Shown piece by piece: positions 49,550 through 58,667 of a stretch of DNA of 64,000 nucleotides. Every line of letters begins with the position of its first letter. Positions within the stretch are counted from its first letter, which is position 1. Both the position numbers and the translations under genes were made by a program. Under the pieces are notes generated by a model. That model did not search any database. It was given only the letters and a program-made list of their open reading frames with translations, and had not been told where the DNA came from. Origin of the DNA: Roseiflexus sp. RS-1 (GTDB lineage: Bacteria > Chloroflexota > Chloroflexia > Chloroflexales > Roseiflexaceae). The stretch is taken from the NCBI RefSeq assembly GCF_000016665.1, contig NC_009523.1:620001-684000 (forward strand), given 5' to 3'.

Positions 49550-49801
49550 ATTATAGCAGTTCTCACAAAGATTGGTCTTGTTGGGCAGGGTTGCACCCGC
49601 CATTGAACGCAGACGCCGTGTGCGCCATCCCTCCGCATGCTCCGCGTCTCTGTGTGCATCAGACCAGTTCATGCGGAGGCGCGGAGATGGAGAGCGCGGT
49701 TCCTACAAGGACCGTTGGATGGGGCTGCACCCGTCGCCGGACGCGGGCGCCTTGTGCGACACGGCAGACCCGGACGATGGTCAACGTATCTGAGAACTGC
49801 T
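49550..49801. mobile_element. MITE-like element, copy 2
   Basis: About 250 bases carry the same ends (ATTATAGCAGTTCTCA and TGAGAACTGCT) and the same interior as 9959-10169, in the same orientation, with an extra 40-base stretch near the right end. It contains no gene. The rest of the 552-base gap (49258-49549) shows nothing else. Confidence 0.7.
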
Positions 49802-49809
49802 GAGGGTGC

Positions 49810-51198
49810 TCACGGAAACAACCCATCCACCGCTGCGACGAGCTGGCGCAGATTGCTGACGTGGTGCACCGCATCGCACATCGGACCGTAGATGTGCATA
49901 TGGTTATCATCGCGTCCCCAGCGGTAGGGTGGCTCCGGGTTGAACCACACCACACGGTGCGCGCGCCGTTTGATGATCTCGAACGCGCGTGGGTTCGGCG
50001 GCGACAGGTGATCGTCCCCGTCTCCGAGGAAGATCACGGTCGTGCGGCGGTCTACCGCGTCGAGGTGATCGCGGGTGAAGGTTGCCAGACACTCACTCAG
50101 GTTTGTCTGCCATGGACCGCCCTGCACCCGCTCCGGCACGACGCGGATCGCCTCTTCGGGGCGCAACCGTTGGAAATCAGCCTGCACATCGGCGATGGTG
50201 CGGTAGTACACAAACGGTCGGGTGCGACTGATCTGATCCTGGAGCGCGTAGACCAGCATGAGCATAAAGCCGGTAACGGCGCGCATCGAGCCGGACACAT
50301 CGCAGATGACGGTAATGCGCGGCTTCAAATGCTTGTGGCGATAGCGAACATCGAGCGGGACACCGCTGTAGCGCAGGTTGGCGCGAATCGTGCTTTTGGC
50401 GTCGAGTGCGCCTTTACTTGCGCGTTTCTGCCGGAGCGCGACGCGGGTGCGCAACTGCGCCGCCAGGCGATTGATGACGGCGCGCATATCATCATCGTTC
50501 TGGTGCTGCAACTCCTCGAACGGGCGATCCTGGAGGTCTTCGATAGGGCGACGGCGGCGCTCCTCGGCTTCGTACTGCTGCAACCCGTTGCCGACCTCCT
50601 TGCCGATCTGCTGCGCCAGTGCTGCGCGGTTTTCGCGCGCTTCCTGCTCCAGTTGCTGCAATGCCGCCTCGCTGACCCCCGCCTGACGCAGACGTTCGAG
50701 CAATTCCTGGAGCAACTGCTCCAGACGGTCGAAGTGCAACTCGCGCAGCGCACGGCGTGTCGCCCATGGCTGAAAGCCGGTGACCATCTGCATCGCAGTG
50801 GTGTTCTCGCTGAGGAACTGGCGCATCTGACCGCCACTCATGCCCTGTCCGGTCATCATCATCTCGAACAGACGGCGGAGTTGCTCCGGCGTCAACGACG
50901 CCAGCATCTGCTGGAGCATGCGCTCCAGTTGTTCGCGCTCTTCGGGTGACATCCCGCTACCGGGTTGGTGGAGCGGCGGCGGTGTGTCAAGCCCGAAGAA
51001 ACGCGGGAAGAGTTCATCGAACGTTGGCAGGTCGCGCGGCTCTTTCACCAGCGACGCACGCAGCGCCGAGCGAAAGATCTGTTTATCGGCAACGCCGGCG
51101 ATTTCGATGCAACGCATGGCATCGATGCTTTCGGCGAGCGAGATGCGCACACCTCTGGCGCGCAGCGCCCGGATAAAATCAACCACCCGTTGATCCAT
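49810..51198 (-). CDS. VWA-domain protein, CoxE-like
   Basis: The 462-residue product has a long helical N-terminal part (about 1-280) with Gln/Arg-rich segments and a von Willebrand A domain (about 290-460). The metal site is DVSGSM (VICDVSGSMRAV), with later TVIFLGDGDDH. Such proteins pair with MoxR AAA ATPases, as CoxE does with CoxD in CO dehydrogenase assembly. The MoxR gene is 12 bases upstream, so they are one operon. Together with the XdhC genes at 15-16.5 kb it hints at a molybdenum hydroxylase maturation set, but no such enzyme is present here. Confidence 0.9.
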   Translation of the reverse strand: MDQRVVDFIRALRARGVRISLAESIDAMRCIEIAGVADKQIFRSALRASLVKEPRDLPTFDELFPRFFGLDTPPPLHQPGSGMSPEEREQLERMLQQMLASLTPEQLRRLFEMMMTGQGMSGGQMRQFLSENTTAMQMVTGFQPWATRRALRELHFDRLEQLLQELLERLRQAGVSEAALQQLEQEARENRAALAQQIGKEVGNGLQQYEAEERRRRPIEDLQDRPFEELQHQNDDDMRAVINRLAAQLRTRVALRQKRASKGALDAKSTIRANLRYSGVPLDVRYRHKHLKPRITVICDVSGSMRAVTGFMLMLVYALQDQISRTRPFVYYRTIADVQADFQRLRPEEAIRVVPERVQGGPWQTNLSECLATFTRDHLDAVDRRTTVIFLGDGDDHLSPPNPRAFEIIKRRAHRVVWFNPEPPYRWGRDDNHMHIYGPMCDAVHHVSNLRQLVAAVDGLFP

Positions 51199-51210
51199 CC
51201 CATTCCTCCC

Positions 51211-52191
51211 CTAGTTGCCGCGGAAGCGGCCACTCTCGTCGTCGCGGCGCAACCGCCCGAATTCATCCCGTTCGCGGCGTGTTCGATCACCCTCATCACG
51301 AACCATCGCGCGGCGCGCGCGCTGCAGATCGCCCTCAAATTTCAGCAGCACATTCAAGGTATTCTCGATCGTCGCCCGGTCGAGGTGGCGCGCGTTAAGT
51401 TCGAGCAGCGCGCGCGCCCAATCGATCGTCTCCGAGACGCTGGGGTGTTTCTTCAGATCCATACCGCGCAACCGCTGCACCAGTTCAACTGCCTGCTGCG
51501 CCAGTTTGGGCGGCAGCCCCGGCACCTTCAGATTGATGATCTGCAACTCCTGGTCTGCGGTGGGATAATCGACGTGCAGATAGAGGCAGCGCCGTTTGAG
51601 CGCCTCAGACAGTTCGCGGGTGTTGTTGCTGGTGAGCAGAACCATTGGTTGATGGCGGGCGCGGATGGTGCCGAGTTCCGGTACGCTGACCTGAAAATCG
51701 CTCAACACTTCGAGCAAGAATGCTTCAAACTCAGCGTCGGCGCGGTCGATCTCGTCGATCAGCAGGGTCACCGGACGCTCGCTGGTGATCGCTTTCAGCA
51801 GCGGGCGTGGCAGCATAAAACGGCTGGAGAAGAACACATCCTCTTCGGCTGCCAGTCGGTCGGCAGCCTCGGCAAGGCTCGTGACGCCCGCCAGCAGATC
51901 GTTGAGTTTATCGCGCAGCAACTGCGTATAGAGGAGTTGCTTGGCGTATTCCCATTCATAGAGCGCCTTGGTTTCGTCAAGACCCTCGTAGCACTGAAGA
52001 CGGATCAGGTCGCGCCCGGTCGCTGCCGCCCAAACCTTTGCCAGTTCGGTTTTACCCACGCCAGCCGGACCTTCGGCGAGGATCGGCTTGCCGAGTTTCT
52101 CCGCCAGAAACACAGTGGTGGCGATTTCATCGGAAGGAATGTAGCGTTGGGCGCTGAGCGCCGCTTTGACATCGCTAATCGTGTTGAACAC
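51211..52191 (-). CDS. MoxR-family AAA+ ATPase
   Basis: The 326-residue product is a MoxR-type AAA+ ATPase: Walker A GPAGVGKTEL (residues 41-50), Walker B LLIDEIDRADAEFEAFLLEV and the sensor region LLTSNNTRELSEALKRRC. MoxR ATPases act as chaperones that load metals or cofactors, working with VWA proteins. It is followed by the CoxE-like gene and preceded by a phosphoesterase gene 14 bases upstream. The C-terminal 40 residues are charged and disordered (RRERDEFGRLRRD). Confidence 0.93.
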   Translation of the reverse strand: MFNTISDVKAALSAQRYIPSDEIATTVFLAEKLGKPILAEGPAGVGKTELAKVWAAATGRDLIRLQCYEGLDETKALYEWEYAKQLLYTQLLRDKLNDLLAGVTSLAEAADRLAAEEDVFFSSRFMLPRPLLKAITSERPVTLLIDEIDRADAEFEAFLLEVLSDFQVSVPELGTIRARHQPMVLLTSNNTRELSEALKRRCLYLHVDYPTADQELQIINLKVPGLPPKLAQQAVELVQRLRGMDLKKHPSVSETIDWARALLELNARHLDRATIENTLNVLLKFEGDLQRARRAMVRDEGDRTRRERDEFGRLRRDDESGRFRGN

Positions 52192-52205
52192 TGCCGATAG
52201 CCTTT

Positions 52206-53057
52206 CTACTCTGGTTGTGTGCCGTAGACGGTGTGCTCCATGCGAACCATGCCGTCCGTCAGTTCGATCAGAACGCCGTGGAAACGGCGCTGATCATGAC
52301 CCGGATTGATGCACCAGGTTGCGCCAATCCGGGTTGCATACGTTCCGCTCAGCGCTGGCGCTTCGTGAATGTGCCCATGCAGGGTGAGCGGCGGTTGGTA
52401 GCGTTCAATAAAGGTGCGGAGCGCTCGACTGCCGACGTGTCGCCCGCGTGGCATCAGGTCGAGCGGCGTGTCGACCGGCGGTGTATGACAGACATACACC
52501 GTTCGTTGTGGGTCGCTGCGCCCGGCAAGTGCAGCCAGATCGTCTGCAATTGAGGGCAATCCTTCGAACTCGTGGCGTTGGAGCGGTCGAATAATACCGC
52601 CGCGACTGACGAAGGCGTGATCGAAACTGAACGCTGGCAGCGCCCCCTCGTCGCAGCGCTCGAAATCCTTGATGCTGAACGGCGTCGGCGGCACACAGGC
52701 GTACCCTGCGATCCAGAGATCGTCGTTCAACCGGTAGACCCGCTCGTGGAGAGGGTGCGCCAGCCCTTCAACCGCGAGTTCTTCCACTGCGACATACGCC
52801 GCTGCCCAATCATCGTTGCCGGGCAGCAGATAGACGGCTACCGTCGGATGGAGTGCGCGAAATACACGGAGCGCCGGTGCAAGGTCACGCTCGACAAACC
52901 TGCGTTGCGTCTCCAGTGCATCGTCACGCCGCATCGCGTGCGGCAGAAGATCTCCCGCAACAACGACCGCATGCGCCTGACGCTGCGCCGCAAACTCGAA
53001 CAACGCACGATAATCGGCAATGTTCCCGTGGAGATCGGCAGTACAGGCAATACGCAT
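52206..53057 (-). CDS. Metallophosphoesterase
   Basis: The 283-residue product is a calcineurin-type phosphoesterase: ADLHGN at residues 7-12, VVAGDLLPH, LLPGNDDW, VCHTPPVD and LHGHIHEA give the five metal-binding motifs. It may act on nucleotides, RNA ends or phosphodiesters. It is the first gene of the run with the MoxR and CoxE-like genes, 14 bases before moxR. The substrate is not readable. Confidence 0.9.
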   Translation of the reverse strand: MRIACTADLHGNIADYRALFEFAAQRQAHAVVVAGDLLPHAMRRDDALETQRRFVERDLAPALRVFRALHPTVAVYLLPGNDDWAAAYVAVEELAVEGLAHPLHERVYRLNDDLWIAGYACVPPTPFSIKDFERCDEGALPAFSFDHAFVSRGGIIRPLQRHEFEGLPSIADDLAALAGRSDPQRTVYVCHTPPVDTPLDLMPRGRHVGSRALRTFIERYQPPLTLHGHIHEAPALSGTYATRIGATWCINPGHDQRRFHGVLIELTDGMVRMEHTVYGTQPE

Positions 53058-53316
53058 ATGCTACGGTCACGAAAATAAGCCGTCTGGCGACAACCCTGAA
53101 CGCTATGCGGACAGAGAAGAGCGGGGATCTTCACGAGAAATTATAGCATGGACGGTGGTGAAATGGGGAAAATGATACCATGTTTCTTTCTGTCTTCGCG
53201 TGATCGTTGGTAGATGCAAAGTGTATGTGCCGCTTCCCTGTTTCTTCCCCAGACGTGGTACAATACGTCGTCAGCAACGCAAACCACTCGCGCGCGACCC
53301 GCTCACCTTCCCATGA

Positions 53317-53418
53317 GACGCTGCTCATGCGCTGGACGACCGTCCATCGCCCCCGGCGCCGGACACGCCGCCCGAAACCGATCCGTTCCGCTACGGCTGG
53401 CGTCTCTGGTCTCTATGA
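53317..53418 (+). pseudogene. Possible remnant of a Uma2-family N-terminus
   Basis: A plus-strand frame without a start codon reads PPETDPFRYGWRLW before a stop. This string recalls the N-terminal DPFRYGWRYV of Uma2 (DUF820) family proteins, common in this phylum. No continuation was found, so it is at best a fragment. An extended -10-like TGGTACAAT at 53256-53264 lies just upstream. The rest of the 412-base gap 53058-53469 shows no gene. Confidence 0.3.
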
Positions 53419-53469
53419 TGAACATCCGCCCGATGCGCACTTGACCGTCTTGCATGCAGCGGCACAGGC

Positions 53470-53923
53470 TCAGTGCTGTCTGCCATTCAGCGGCATTTCG
53501 TCATACGTGCAACCGTCCAGTTCCCGACCGGTCAGGTCTTTGCGCACCCCGCCCCACTGCTTGAAGAAGAACGGCACGTGTGCGCGTCGGCACTGTTCCA
53601 GAATCGCGCGCACCCAATCTGCCTGCATCGGGCGCGCACCGGGACCCGACTCACCGCCGACGATCACCCAGTGGATCCCGTCGAGCGGAAGGTTGTCTAG
53701 TGGACCCAGTAACGGTTCACACGATAAAAAGCGCACATGCGCAGGAACCGTTTGAAGATCGTGAATCCGTTGGATCACGCGCCGGTTTTCGACGCTGACC
53801 CCCATCCAGATATTTGGCGCCCAATCGAGATACTGCGCCAGGTCGCGCAGGCGTGCGCTGCGTTTGGTCAGGATCTGAAACGTATGCTGCGGACAGTCGC
53901 GCATCGTTGCGAACACACGCTGA
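53470..53923 (-). pseudogene. Three-Cys-motif (Gp37/Gp68, DUF5131) protein, C-terminal fragment
   Basis: The frame encodes about 151 residues of a DUF5131-family protein: RVFATMRDCPQHTFQILTKR, WMGVSVENRR, FLSCEPLLGPL, WVIVGGESG and FFFKQWGG are characteristic. Full members are about 240-260 residues with an N-terminal Cys cluster of radical-SAM type. Here the N-terminal third is missing and the frame begins inside an insertion sequence. The partner protein TcmP is represented by a fragment on the other side of the element. See the chimera finding. Confidence 0.85.
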
Positions 53924-53985
53924 ATAGACATCATCAAGATTTAGTGATATACTATTTTTGTACAATCTGAAAATGGAGAAAAACG

Positions 53986-55043
53986 ATGTGTAAGTATCGA
54001 TCCATTATCGAAAATCCGGAGAAATTACGCTCTATGACCGGACTGACCGTTGAAGAGTTCCACGCGCTGGTTCCGATCTTCCACGCCGCATTTGAAGCGT
54101 ATATGAAACGTCGCACGATTGATGGCCGCGTCCGATATTGTCGTCGCTACGTCTCGTATGCAAACTCGCCGCTTCCGACAACAGAAGATAAATTGCTCTT
54201 TATTTTGACCTACTTAAAACAAAACCCAACGCAAGTGATGCACGGACACCTCTTTCAAATGAGCCAATCAAACGTAAGCAAATGGGTGCATCTTTTGCAC
54301 GGAGCGCTGAACTATGCGCTTTCACAGCAAAATCTCCTGCCTGCGCGCACTGCCGACGACCTGGCGAGGCGATTGCAGGAAGAACCGTCGTGTGAAGAAC
54401 CGTCGTGTGAAGAACCGTCGTGTGAAGAACCGTCGTGTGAAGAACCGTCGTGTGAAGAACCGTCGTGTGAAGAACCGTCGTGTGAAGAACCGTCGCATGC
54501 GACAAAAGCGCCCCCCTTTTTATCCATGACGGCGTAGAACGTCCCATTCGCCGTCCAAGCGACAAAGTCGACCGGGAGTTGTATTACAGCGGTAAGAAGA
54601 AACGACATACGCTTAAGAACGTTCTCATCATTGATGAGTTTGGCTCTATTCACTTTTTGAGTGACACCTACGAAGGAAGGGTCCACGATAAATGTATTGC
54701 GGATGAAGCGGGATACACCCTTCCAAACGCGAGCATTCTCTATCAAGACGCCGGATTTCAAGGATTTACCCTGCCTGGCGTCCAGATTATGCAGCCAAAG
54801 AAGAAGCCGCGCAATGGAACCCTCACGCCGCAGGAAAAGGAGGAAAACCGGCGTATCTCATCCGTTCGCGTTCGTATTGAACATGTTATCGGCGATATCA
54901 AGCGGTATCGAATCATTCACGACATTATCCGCTTCAGTTGTTCCGAATTTCGGGATATGGTCATGGAAACATGTTGCGGGCTGCATAACTTCCGAATTTG
55001 GCTGAAACGCAAAAAGCAGTCCAAAAATCAAAACGAATCTTGA
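53986..55043 (+). pseudogene. IS5-like transposase (DDE_Tnp_4), split by a -1 frame change
   Basis: The first frame (53986-54537) gives an N-terminal helix-turn-helix half (LTVEEFHALVPIFHAAF, PTTEDKLLFILTYLKQ, FQMSQSNVSKWVHLLHG). The catalytic half continues in the -1 frame from about 54501 (LFIHDGVERPIRRP, YYSGKKKRHTLKN, DTYEGRVHDK, YQDAGFQGF, RIEHVIGDIKRYR). The switch lies near the run of six C and five T at 54511-54521. Programmed -1 frameshifting (CTTTTTA, imperfect heptamer) or simple inactivation are both possible. An EEPSC repeat was expanded just before. GGAG precedes the ATG. Confidence 0.85.
54379..54498 (+). repeat. 15-bp tandem repeat inside the transposase
   Basis: Seven exact copies of GAAGAACCGTCGTGT and one diverged eighth copy encode EEPSC repeats between the two transposase halves. 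The period keeps the reading frame. Related transposases, as I recall them, have only one such unit here, so this looks like recent slippage. Confidence 0.9.
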
Positions 55044-55056
55044 TGAAGTCTATTGA

Positions 55057-55337
55057 ACAAATTTGAACGGCGATTTTGCTTCGAGCGCAATACGGGCGCT
55101 GCCCTTGAGGAAAGCCTTGGTTTCGGGTTCTTCCAGTTCTGGAAAAAGCGGCTTATCCGGGGGTGGATCGGATGCCGGTGTGCGGTACCCCGTGCCAGCA
55201 AAAGCGTCGACGTAGATGGGCGTCAACTTCCTGGCTCTTTCATTGCCGCTGAAAATAGTCATGTACGCTTTCAGGTACTTGCGCACACGCTCCAGTTTGT
55301 CGGCTGTCCAGTCGCCGCCGAAACGATGGTCGGTCAT
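55057..55337 (-). pseudogene. tcmP: Three-Cys-motif partner protein TcmP, N-terminal fragment
   Basis: The frame from the ATG at 55337 (TGGAG upstream) encodes about 94 residues typical of TcmP N-termini: FGGDWTADKLERVRKYLKAY, LTPIYVDAFAGTGYRTP and GSARIALEAKSPF. Complete TcmP proteins are roughly 350-400 residues and occur beside DUF5131 proteins. This copy ends at the insertion sequence; the C-terminal three quarters are absent. The DUF5131 fragment lies on the far side of the element on the same strand. Confidence 0.82.
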
Positions 55338-55639
55338 GACGTTGCTCCAGGACAAGGTTAAGACAGCATGCCAGAACAATTGTACGATAACTTGTATAAC
55401 AGGTCAACACTCGTTGCTCAATTCGATGGCGTTATGTGGTATCATCGGGGAGGACCCGATTGCTTACACCTGCGCATCGCATACGATGAACCATAACGTC
55501 GCCTGCACGCCGTCGTTTTCGCGCCACAGCCCAACTGCCCGACGACCAGATCAATCTGGCGGAGGCGGCGCTCTGTATTTCCTCGGAAGATCAGGGTGAG
55601 GGCAACCCGTCTGCATCGTTGCGGCGCATTATGAGTTGT

Positions 55640-55925
55640 GAGAATGAAATCCGGTATAGCCCGCGCAGCGGGCGTCGCCCCGCTTAGCCGAGGGGTTCAC
55701 TCCGACGGCACGCGGCACATACCGGAACTTAATGCTCCAATCTTCACAGCCCTCCCTGAGCGCGTGGGAGCCCCTGCGGGGCTGGAGCGTCTCTGCGGGG
55801 GTGCGCGCCTCCGGCGCGCACCTGAGGTGGCGTCTCTCCCGCTCCTGGAGTAGGGCGCACGACTCTCGCCCGCGCAGGCGGGCGTCGCCCCACAGTCCCC
55901 CACGCATGCGGGGCTTCCACGGGTG
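55640..55925. repeat. Cluster of GC-rich short palindromes (REP-like)
   Basis: Within 290 bases there are at least five short palindromes: around 55659-55673 (GCCCGCGCAGCGGGC), 55770-55782 (GCCCCTGCGGGGC), 55802-55820 (TGCGCGCCTCCGGCGCGCA), 55868-55883 (GCCCGCGCAGGCGGGC) and about 55897-55913. Two share the theme at 10222-10239. The whole 55338-56123 gap has no recognisable gene; its short open frames on both strands are artefacts of the repeats. Confidence 0.75.
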
Positions 55926-56123
55926 GGTTTTTGGGAAGCCCCCGCGTTCCTTCTCTCGTTTTGGTCATCAGGCGGACCAAACTTCCCCTTCTCACTTTGT
56001 GGGAGCAGAGGGTCGGAGGATGAGGGGCAAACGCGCACAGGAATGCCGCAAACCGCTCATTGACATCCCTCCCCCCGCCTGCTATCATTGCGACATCCGT
56101 AAACGATTTTATACCAGCAGACG

Positions 56124-56975
56124 ATGACTCCTCCATGGAAACAGCGTCTCGATGCGCTGCGGATTCGTGATTTGAGCGCAATCTTTCGCACGCCGAAGCC
56201 GATCATCGGCATGGTGCATCTCTGGCCCCTGCCGGGTGCGCCGGGGTATACCGGCTATGGGATGCAGACGATCATTGATCAGGCGTTGTACGATGCCCAC
56301 ACTCTCGCTGAAGGCGGCGTCGATGGGGTGATCGTCGAGAATATGTGGGATATTCCCTTTCGCGCCGGTCCGAATGTGCAACCGGAGAGTATCGCGGCTC
56401 ATGCTGTCGCGGCGCATGCTGTTCGCCGTGCAATCGATCTGCCGCTCGGCATCAATCTGGTGCACAATGGCGGTGTTGCGCTCCTGGGGATCGCCCTTGC
56501 CGCCGGCGCCAGTTTCATTCGCGTCTGCATGTTCACCGGGGCAGGGGTCTGGGATACGGGCGCCTGGGACGAGGGGTGCGCCGCCGACCTGATGCGCCGA
56601 CGCAAGGAACTTCACGCCGAACATATCAACATCTTCGCCGATGTTGACAAGAAGCATTCGGTGCGTTTCCCCGGCATCGACCTGGCAACCCATATCGAAT
56701 GGACGCGCTTCTTCGGTGCGGATGCGCTGATTGTCTCCGGGCGCATGACCGGCGATGCGCCCGATCTGGAGAAGGTGCGACAGGCGAAAGCGTTGTCCGG
56801 CGATCGACCGCTCCTGATCGGCAGTGGCGCCGATGAGTGCAACATCGCCGCCTTTATGGACGTGGCGGATGGTGTGATCGTCGGGTCGAGCATTAAAGAA
56901 GACGGTCGGATCGAGAATCGGGTGGATGTCGAACGGGTGCGGCGGTTCGTTGCCGCAGCGCGATCATCGATGTAA
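56124..56975 (+). CDS. btpA: BtpA/SgcQ-family TIM-barrel protein
   Basis: The 283-residue product matches the BtpA family: PIIGMVHLWPLPGAPGY, GVDGVIVENMWDIPF, LPLGINLVHNGG, DADKKHS-like ADVDKKHSVRFPG and GADALIVSGRMTG. BtpA was first linked to photosystem I stability in cyanobacteria; SgcQ relatives act in sugar metabolism. In a phototroph without photosystem I the first role does not apply directly, so the function is open. No ribosome binding site is evident before the ATG. Upstream is the palindrome cluster. Confidence 0.88.
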   Translation: MTPPWKQRLDALRIRDLSAIFRTPKPIIGMVHLWPLPGAPGYTGYGMQTIIDQALYDAHTLAEGGVDGVIVENMWDIPFRAGPNVQPESIAAHAVAAHAVRRAIDLPLGINLVHNGGVALLGIALAAGASFIRVCMFTGAGVWDTGAWDEGCAADLMRRRKELHAEHINIFADVDKKHSVRFPGIDLATHIEWTRFFGADALIVSGRMTGDAPDLEKVRQAKALSGDRPLLIGSGADECNIAAFMDVADGVIVGSSIKEDGRIENRVDVERVRRFVAAARSSM

Positions 56976-57203
56976 ATTCATGACTTCACTGCAAAAACGC
57001 ACCGCCGAGACGCCGAGTGCGCAGAGAACTTCAACAACGAAATGTATGCGCTGCGTTGGAGCGACTCGCTCAGCATCTTCCTCTGTGAACGCTGCGCCGT
57101 TGTGGTGACACGCCCTTTTTGCGGTAGACTCAATGCATGGAAAAACCAGAGCGGCGTAAAGGACGCAGAGGTTGAAGGCATACCCAGGCGACGCATGGGG
57201 GTA

Positions 57204-57245
57204 GAAGGCGGCAGGTTGTGCGTTGAAGGCGGCAGGTTGTGCGCA
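57204..57245 (+). repeat. 21-bp direct duplication
   Basis: GAAGGCGGCAGGTTGTGCG plus two bases is repeated twice head to tail in the 365-base gap between btpA and the SDR gene. The gap otherwise shows no gene; its left end carries the CGCCGAGACGCCGAGTGCGC type of sequence seen in other repeat-rich gaps. Confidence 0.6.
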
Positions 57246-57340
57246 TACCCTGCGCCACGTGCAAGGGTTGACCGTTGGGCGCTGGCGCATGTGTTGATCC
57301 ATTTGTTTCCTTGCGGACGACAGGAGACGCGAGACATACC

Positions 57341-58069
57341 ATGAGCCTTCACGGCAAAGCAGCGCTGGTTACCGGTGGTGCGCGACGACTGGGGCGGGCG
57401 ATTGCGCTGGCCCTCGGACGCGCTGGTATGCGTGTTGCGATTCATTATCACGCATCCGCAGCGTCAGCGGAAGAAGTGATATCAGAAATGCGCACGTATG
57501 GCGTGGAGTGCATCGCCATTCCCGGCGACTTAAGCCGGGTCGCCGACTGCGAGCGCGTGGTGGATGCAACGCTGGAACAGTGGGGCAGGCTTGATCTTCT
57601 GGTGAACAACGCTGGCATCTGGGGATCAACGCCGGTTGGGAGCGTGACGGAAGAACGTTGGGATGAGTTGCTGAACACGAACCTGCGCAGCATGTTTTTC
57701 GTCGCGCAACGCGCTGCTGATGCCCTGCGCGCATCGCACGGCGTAATCATCAACATCGCCGACGTGGGCGTTGAACGACCGTGGCGCAACCACACACCAT
57801 ACCTGATTAGCAAAGGTGGTGTGGTGACGCTCACCAGAGCGCTGGCAAAAGACCTGGCGCCGGAAATTCGGGTCAACGCGATTGCGCCGGGTCCAGTCCT
57901 GCTTCCTGACGATTGGGGCGCTGAACAGGCGGAACGGGTCGCGCGCACCACCCTGCTGCGGCGCATCGGTAGCCCTGAGGATATTGCCGATGCGGTGATC
58001 TTCCTGGCACAGGCCGGGTATATAACCGGTGTGACGCTCCCGGTTGATGGGGGACATCTTTTGCACTAA
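57341..58069 (+). CDS. SDR oxidoreductase resembling pteridine reductases
   Basis: The 242-residue product is a short-chain dehydrogenase with [18 protein letters not shown] and YLISK. The catalytic Ser is replaced: the strand reads [12 protein letters not shown], with Asp where pteridine reductase PTR1 also has Asp, and GGARRLG matches the PTR1/FolM-type loop. I infer a pterin-type substrate, which fits its overlap with moaC. FabG-like enzymes are the alternative. The ATG at 57341 follows GAGAC; the frame is open 22 codons upstream without support. Confidence 0.82.
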   Translation: MSLHGKAALVTGGARRLGRAIALALGRAGMRVAIHYHASAASAEEVISEMRTYGVECIAIPGDLSRVADCERVVDATLEQWGRLDLLVNNAGIWGSTPVGSVTEERWDELLNTNLRSMFFVAQRAADALRASHGVIINIADVGVERPWRNHTPYLISKGGVVTLTRALAKDLAPEIRVNAIAPGPVLLPDDWGAEQAERVARTTLLRRIGSPEDIADAVIFLAQAGYITGVTLPVDGGHLLH

Positions 58070-58542
58070 TCGTTCACGAAGTCACCGCTTCGCCCGCCGC
58101 TTTTGCGCACAAGACGGATCGCGCCAATCTGCATCTCGCGATCGATCGCTTTGCACATGTCGTAGATCGTGAGCGCTGCGACACTCACCGCAGTCAGTGC
58201 TTCCATCTCCACGCCTGTCTTGCCGACAGTGCGCACGGTTGCTTCGATCTGAACTGTCGAGGTTGCGACATCAAGACGTGCGTCAACGGCGACGTGGGTG
58301 AGCAGCAGGGGATGACAGAGCGGAATCAGGTCTGGAGCGCGCTTGGCGGCCATGATACCGGCGATCCGCGCTGTGGCGAGCACATCGCCTTTGGGCATAT
58401 CGCCTGCTGCGAGGCGTTGCAATGTTTCAGGGCGCATGCGCACCTCGCCGCGCGCGACCGCCTCGCGCAGCGTGTCATCCTTCGCGCCGACATCGACCAT
58501 CCGCGCGCGTCCCGATTCGTCGAGATGGGTCAGGTCACTCAT
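58066..58542 (-). CDS. moaC: Cyclic pyranopterin monophosphate synthase
   Basis: The 158-residue enzyme acts after MoaA in molybdopterin synthesis, converting the cyclic intermediate to cPMP. Motifs include [49 protein letters not shown] and [20 protein letters not shown] with the catalytic Lys in KAIDREM. Its TAG overlaps the TAA of the convergent SDR gene. I start at 58542; a longer frame upstream runs into a terminator. It fits the XdhC-type genes, as all concern molybdenum enzymes. Confidence 0.96.
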   Translation of the reverse strand: MSDLTHLDESGRARMVDVGAKDDTLREAVARGEVRMRPETLQRLAAGDMPKGDVLATARIAGIMAAKRAPDLIPLCHPLLLTHVAVDARLDVATSTVQIEATVRTVGKTGVEMEALTAVSVAALTIYDMCKAIDREMQIGAIRLVRKSGGRSGDFVND

Positions 58543-58565
58543 AGGCAGCGGAGAGAAGAAATTCA

Positions 58566-58589
58566 AAAGCCGCTCATTCGAGCGGCTTT
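58566..58589 (-). terminator. Terminator of tRNA-Gly
   Basis: AAAGCCGCT and AGCGGCTTT form perfect 9-bp arms around CATTCG, three bases after the tRNA-Gly CCA end on the minus strand, with a run of T on that strand. The moaC start lies 24 bases further on, so moaC needs its own promoter or read-through. Confidence 0.85.
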
Positions 58590-58591
58590 GT

Positions 58592-58667
58592 TGGAGCGGG
58601 AGACGGGATTCGAACCCGCGACCTATACCTTGGCAAGGTATCGCTCTACCAGCTGAGCCACTCCCGC
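58592..58667 (-). tRNA. tRNA-Gly (anticodon GCC)
   Basis: The minus strand folds into a cloverleaf: acceptor GCGGGAG/CTCCCGC, D arm GCTC/GAGC, anticodon stem ATACC/GGTAT with loop TTGCCAA (anticodon GCC, reading GGC and GGT), T arm GCGGG/CCCGT-type pairing with TTCGAAT, discriminator T and encoded CCA. Confidence 0.97.

Larger units (their letters stand above)
53924..55053 (+). mobile_element. IS5-like insertion sequence (1130 bp) with TGA target duplication
   Basis: Inverted ends ATAGACATCATCAAGATT (53924-53941) and, reversed, ATAGACTTCATCAAGATT (55036-55053) match in 17 of 18 bases. TGA flanks both sides (53921-53923 and 55054-55056), a TNA-type 3-bp duplication as used by IS1031/IS427-type IS5 members. 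The single transposase is split by a frame change. The element lies inside a gene on the minus strand. Confidence 0.9.

Noticed and set aside
55732-56127. Open frames through the palindrome cluster
   Set aside because: They arise from GC-rich repeats on both strands and have no conserved protein features.
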